Shown: positions 20,456-24,670 of the stretch, piece by piece | Layout of the letters: each line of letters opens with the position of its first letter | Numbering within the stretch: position 1 is the stretch's first letter | NCBI GenBank assembly: GCA_000934455.1 | Contig: KN887213.1 | Location: 23,751 to 48,420 of the forward strand | Length of the DNA: 24,670 nucleotides | Direction: 5' to 3' | From: Apostichopus parvimensis | Lineage: Eukaryota > Echinodermata > Holothuroidea > Aspidochirotida > Stichopodidae | Made by a program: the position numbers and the translations under genes | The notes under the pieces: model-generated | Told to the model about the DNA's origin: nothing | Database searches by the model: none | Seen by the model: only the letters and a program-made list of their open reading frames with translations

Positions 20456-23063
20456 AAAATTCTTCCTGAAGAGGAAATCCTATAATTGACATTTTTCGCT
20501 GTGTTTCTTGTAACTGGTTTTGCAGACTAATTGCAGAATATCGTTAAGGATACAAAGTAAATCTCCCCTATAATGTTTTCTTATGAAGGATCAAAACTCT
20601 ATTAAGTTTTGTAATGTTAGCTCCAAATAAATCCTTACCAATCATGAGTGAAGGTGACCAGCTGTCGGCTCTTAATAAATTCCACAAAACATCGAGCTCC
20701 ACAATGGTCTAATGGATTGCAAAAGACTCTTTAAAGTCACTGGATGAAATGGTAAGGGTTCACTGTCCTCGACATACGTATATAATTCTGTATCGTGGTT
20801 GTGTGTGTGTGTGTGGGGGGGGGGTGGCTCTCTTAACATGACGGGATTCGTTGTCTCATTAAACATGTCGTTTTGTTTGAACCATTGCCCACAATGACTG
20901 TTTTAAGTATTTCAAGCTGTTAGTATTGTTTGTGTTGCTGTTGTTTTATGGGGGGGGGGGGGGGTTCACTTGGATGTAAACTAATGTAAACTATGACATA
21001 GATAAAGTGGGTAAGATCATTTTGAATTGTCGGTGTAGATTGAACAAGTTTTCCCAAACCGTCTTTTAATGTCATCAATCACTGGGGAATATACTGATGC
21101 ATTGAGAGGATCTAAGATGATTAACATATGGTCGGCCTATACCGTATGTTTATCAAAGCTATAGTGAACAACAATGAAGCTCTCCCTCTAAAATTACTTG
21201 TCCTTCCTTATCAGTTTAGCTATTTCCTTTATCTGCTGTTGTTGTTGTTGTTATTTTGATAAACGCTTTATACTAATATAGCTTTAACTTACTAAAGCTT
21301 GTTTTGTATCTCTCCGGCGACAAAATTCTTTCAAACGAAAAATCCTCGACAATTTTTCGTGCTGGGAGGAATCGATTAGGTTAACACATTCCTGATAAGC
21401 CTACACCTTCATTGCTACGTATAGTATATACGCATATCATAAGTAAAGCACTACAAAGCTATTTTATTGCTGGTTTCTAATATTAGCCCCCTTGATGACC
21501 ACCAAAAAATAGTTCCTTTTTAAGACATGTTAATTGGTAAAAAAAAATGTCATAACTTTTTTGGTGAAATCCTTAACAATGGCGGTAGGTAACTATTTGT
21601 CGGTCTTGTCAAACATACATAATATATGCATATATATGTATATAGCTATTATGTACCCTGGAAAGTCTAGGTGCGTACTTTGCACAATAACGTATTTAAT
21701 AAAAAAAAAATATGCATAAATATAGAGTGTGGCTGTGTAATTTCCAATATTAAAAATGCACATTTTCCAGGTGAAATCACTCCATTTTGACATCAACTGG
21801 GTATCCATTTACAAACACTGTTTACCGTGGTCGAAGTGATGTTGCCATCAGACCTCATCAGCAAAAACTGGCACCTCCAAACAACAACATTAACAGAGGG
21901 AAAAACATCAGTTCATGCCAGTGAAAGTTTTAGAAACATCTACAGAAAGTAATTCAAAAGATAGCTAATCGAGTTATATAGGCTGAACGACGGAACTGAA
22001 ATACAGATTGTTAAAGTTTGATATACCCTCTAGAAACATTCAACTGAAATCTTGTATATTTCCTTTCTGAAATTCTCCGGTGTACTTTGAATCACTATAA
22101 ATCACTCAAAATATTGGCAATTTTAGCCGCGAATTATATCACAAAACGAAATATTTTGCTTTTACTTTGAAAAATAAGGTTTGAACGGAATCACAACTAA
22201 TGTAAGTATGGCAAATGAAGAAAGTTTATCAAAGATGCCTTTATAGCGTCTCTTTTTCGGTTTCATCGATCGACAGATCAAATATTTGCTCCTATATATA
22301 CCTATAAAGCTGCCTCTTGTTAGCTCTCTCTCTCTGTCCTTCTCATTTTACGCTTTGCGTTTTCTATCGACCGAAAGAGAAATGTAAACATTTTGTTTGA
22401 CCGACCCTTAGAGGCCAGATACTTTAAAGTGACGGGAGAATAATTCCAGAACCAACTGACTATGGGAGCTGACTAGTGAGTACTATGAACGCAAAGACTA
22501 GGAAATATTAAACACACAGATGCTAATTGTAGACATTTAGAGCAATGACCCTCCTATAGTTTTGTATATATAGACACAGATAAACATGATTCCATTTACA
22601 CCAATGGTTAATTGACTGGTTGAACGAGGTATTATACAGGTATATAGACCAGGGGTTCTCAAGTAGGTCCTATGTCATTTTTGTTACGAGGGCGAGAGAG
22701 AAATCCTTGGTTGAAGCAAATGGCCAGAGACTAAAACGAAGGATCTCTATGCCTATATGGACAGAGCAATCTGCACGGTAGGCTGCATGGTATAGTGTAC
22801 ACTAGTCTAAAGTCTGAAATGGTAAAATGACACCGTATATGCTAGAAAGTCAAATAATGGTCGTTAAAGGGCGCAAAAAAGAAACATCTAATGCCGGTAA
22901 TCTGACCTAGTTTCGAATGAGGTGTAACAGAAGTGCTAGACACCACCATCGATCCCAGAAAATACACACACATCGTGCTACCGTCGGTAATTAGACACTA
23001 GTGTACAGTCAGTACATACAGCTGCGGTCAATACCCACAGCACAGTGTACAAACGATACAGCG

Positions 23064-23129
23064 ATGGACATCTCAGGTCCAGCTAAAGATTACAAGGTAT
23101 CACGTTTCATTACTGTCTGCATTTTGTAG
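23064..23129 (+). other. Short ORF or possible first coding exon (MDISGPAKDYK)
   Basis: ATG at 23064 is in a strong context (gcgATGg) and opens 11 codons (MDISGPAKDYK) before AAG/gtatca, which could serve as a donor; unspliced, it reads on to TAG at 23127-23129. The surrounding 400 bp is more GC-balanced than its flanks, which fits either a 5' exon or a dispersed repeat. No downstream exon was found in the remaining 1.5 kb. Confidence 0.2.
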
Positions 23130-23999
23130 CGACAAGAGAAAAACTTCATTTGCAAGCAACGGAAAGTTAACTTTTTAAAGATGACGGCACGCAATTTGGG
23201 CGAGTCTTCAATGCCTTTAAGCAACTCTTGTACGCTAAACTTTTGAGGTAATCCAGAAGACCTTTCAATGTGAGACTTCCATAATATTAGACACACTGAC
23301 TTGCAGACAAGCATGCTCCCAAAGACCTATAGCGCCATCTATTATCCCACCCCCATCCGCCCCTTGTATTCCATTACTTTGTCTCATAAGTAGTTATTCG
23401 AAAAGAGGATTATAATCAATATCAAAACAAAGTGCGGTCGATTTCGTCACAGTGGCAACAAAACTGTTGTGTAGGAAATATATATATACAAACAGTCTTA
23501 TGGAGCTTAGGCCCCGTATCAGTTATACGTTAATCATATTGGTGTATAGGCCTGGCAGACGACAGTCTGTCTTATCTGGTTAATTCGAAGAAAGAAGTCC
23601 TTAAAATCATCATGAAAACCTAACTTATCGACCGAGCTATGAGCATCAGGATCTTTAAACTGTATACATACGGAGTAAGTATTTCGTAGATTAAAGTAAA
23701 CTTTAAAATTAAAGATTAATTCGGTTACTACAGATTTAGCACAATTGAAAGATGGAAGGATGGCTGTATTGTGTGTTCTTTTCATATAAAGTTTGTACAG
23801 CTTCTCTTGAGTACGATACTAACCTGATTCTCCATTCTTCTCGCTGCGACACACGTATCCATGCAACAATAGTATCAATTGTATCTATGCACACTTTGTT
23901 TTTCATCTATATGATTGTTGGCATTTGGTTTTTAGAATTCAACCCAAATAAATAATTTTATTAATAAAAATATATTTTTGAAAATCGAAAATATAATCG

Positions 24000-24151
24000 T
24001 ATATATATATATAATTAAAATCGTAAATGAGTTGGAAAATCAAGAACAGTGAAAAAAATCAAGTGAAAAATCAAGTGAGAAAATGAAGAACAGTGAAAAA
24101 ACTATATATATATTTATTTTTTTATTACGATTTCAATTATATATATATATA
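24000..24151. repeat. AT-rich inverted repeat with internal direct repeats
   Basis: Arms 24000-24026 and 24125-24151 (27 nt) are reverse complements with one mismatch: each is a TATATA run followed by ATAATT(A/G)AAATCGTAA. The 98-nt loop contains two direct copies of aagaacagtgaaaaa (from 24042 and 24086) and two of tcaagtga. It could be a small MITE-like palindrome or chance expansion of AT dinucleotides; no clear target duplication is seen. Confidence 0.7.
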
Positions 24152-24670
24152 AATGAAATCTATATATACGTATTTCTAACGTGATCGTGTATGGACCATA
24201 TAGGATACCGTACAAAAATTACAGCAAGTTGGCTGTAATATACGGGAGTTGCGGGGGACAAAATTCCAACGTTTGGGACCTATTGTTATGTGTTACTGCG
24301 TAAATAGAAAATTGACCTAACACGTTATATATATACAAATAAGGGCATTTAATTTCTCCTCATCTGATTGTCAACGAAATGTGACGTTGACACTATATCT
24401 TGTTGAGATGTTTCTCTTGAGATGTCAATCAACATAATTGTCATAAATTTTGAATAAAAAGGTAAAAACATGTTTAATAAAATTGTATAGCTACGGATGC
24501 CTATTAACTCCATGTCCAAACTATTCTTAAATGGGAAACCTCTTTTCCCGTTTCATGAGGGTCAATGGAGAACGGTTTTGCTTACGGACCTTTTCTGTCA
24601 TGAAGAGATGATAAGATTTATTTGTTATTCATAGGATTCTGGGCACAAATCGTTTTCTTCATCAAATCAA

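Larger units (their letters stand above)
20456..24670. other. Region without a supportable gene
   Basis: AT-rich sequence with a (GT)n-(G)n tract near 20796-20824, a 15-base G run at 20950-20964, TTG repeats near 21240, a (TC)n tract near 22326-22338, an AT-rich inverted repeat at 24000-24151, and a GC-balanced patch at about 22900-23300. Short open frames here (for example 23534-23785 on minus, 23752-23955 on plus) have no recognisable content. A hAT-like end string caggggttctcaa near 22650 has no inverted partner nearby. Confidence 0.5.

Noticed and set aside
20672-20866. 64-codon minus-strand open frame
   Set aside because: It is driven by the (GT)n-(G)n tract (PPPPHTHTH); no family features.
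22648-22664. caggggttctcaa string resembling a hAT terminus
   Set aside because: No inverted partner or target duplication found in the following 2 kb; at most a solo remnant.

Overview
The window is metazoan nuclear DNA: AT-rich, intron-containing, with GT/AG-bounded exons separated by kilobase introns full of microsatellites, poly-C/poly-G tracts and small mobile-element remnants. The protein sequences and repeat styles (a hAT-type element with a CAGGGTTGTCCAACC end, a Penelope-type hammerhead-like motif, a GCGCTATATAAG-type retroposon tail) suggest a marine invertebrate deuterostome, most plausibly an echinoderm. That assignment is inference; no species marker was recognised.

Left part (1530-11379, + strand): the 3' half of SUMF1, the formylglycine-generating enzyme that activates sulfatases in the endoplasmic reticulum. 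Five phase-compatible coding exons are visible (1530-1652, 4011-4125, 5496-5609, 7958-8017, 11254-11379). They cover the conserved C-terminal half of the catalytic domain, including both active-site cysteines and the stop codon. The 5' exons lie outside the window. Its introns contain a complete 361-bp hAT-like MITE with an 8-bp target duplication, two short tandem duplications, a retroposon-like tail, one hammerhead-like motif and a five-copy minisatellite of about 120 bp.

Middle (11380-16054): the convergent spacer, with a probable SUMF1 poly(A) signal, homopolymer tracts and a second, oppositely oriented hammerhead-like motif.

Right-centre (16055-18618, - strand): a complete two-exon SETMAR-type histone-lysine methyltransferase (pre-SET, SET, post-SET; 285 aa) without the mariner transposase domain that is fused to it in anthropoid primates. 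SUMF1 and SETMAR are also tail-to-tail neighbours in the human genome, so this pairing looks like old conserved microsynteny. Immediately upstream on the same strand (19193-20455) is an unrecognised, acidic, low-complexity protein of about 402-420 aa in one open exon.

Right end (20456-24670): no gene I can support; simple repeats, an AT-rich 27-bp inverted repeat, and one GC-balanced patch with a short ORF that might be a first exon or part of a dispersed repeat.

The three genes have no obvious shared pathway (sulfatase maturation, histone/protein lysine methylation, unknown). No new multi-gene system is evident. The items most worth a second look are the conserved gene pair, residue changes in both enzymes, the hammerhead-like motifs and the orphan protein.
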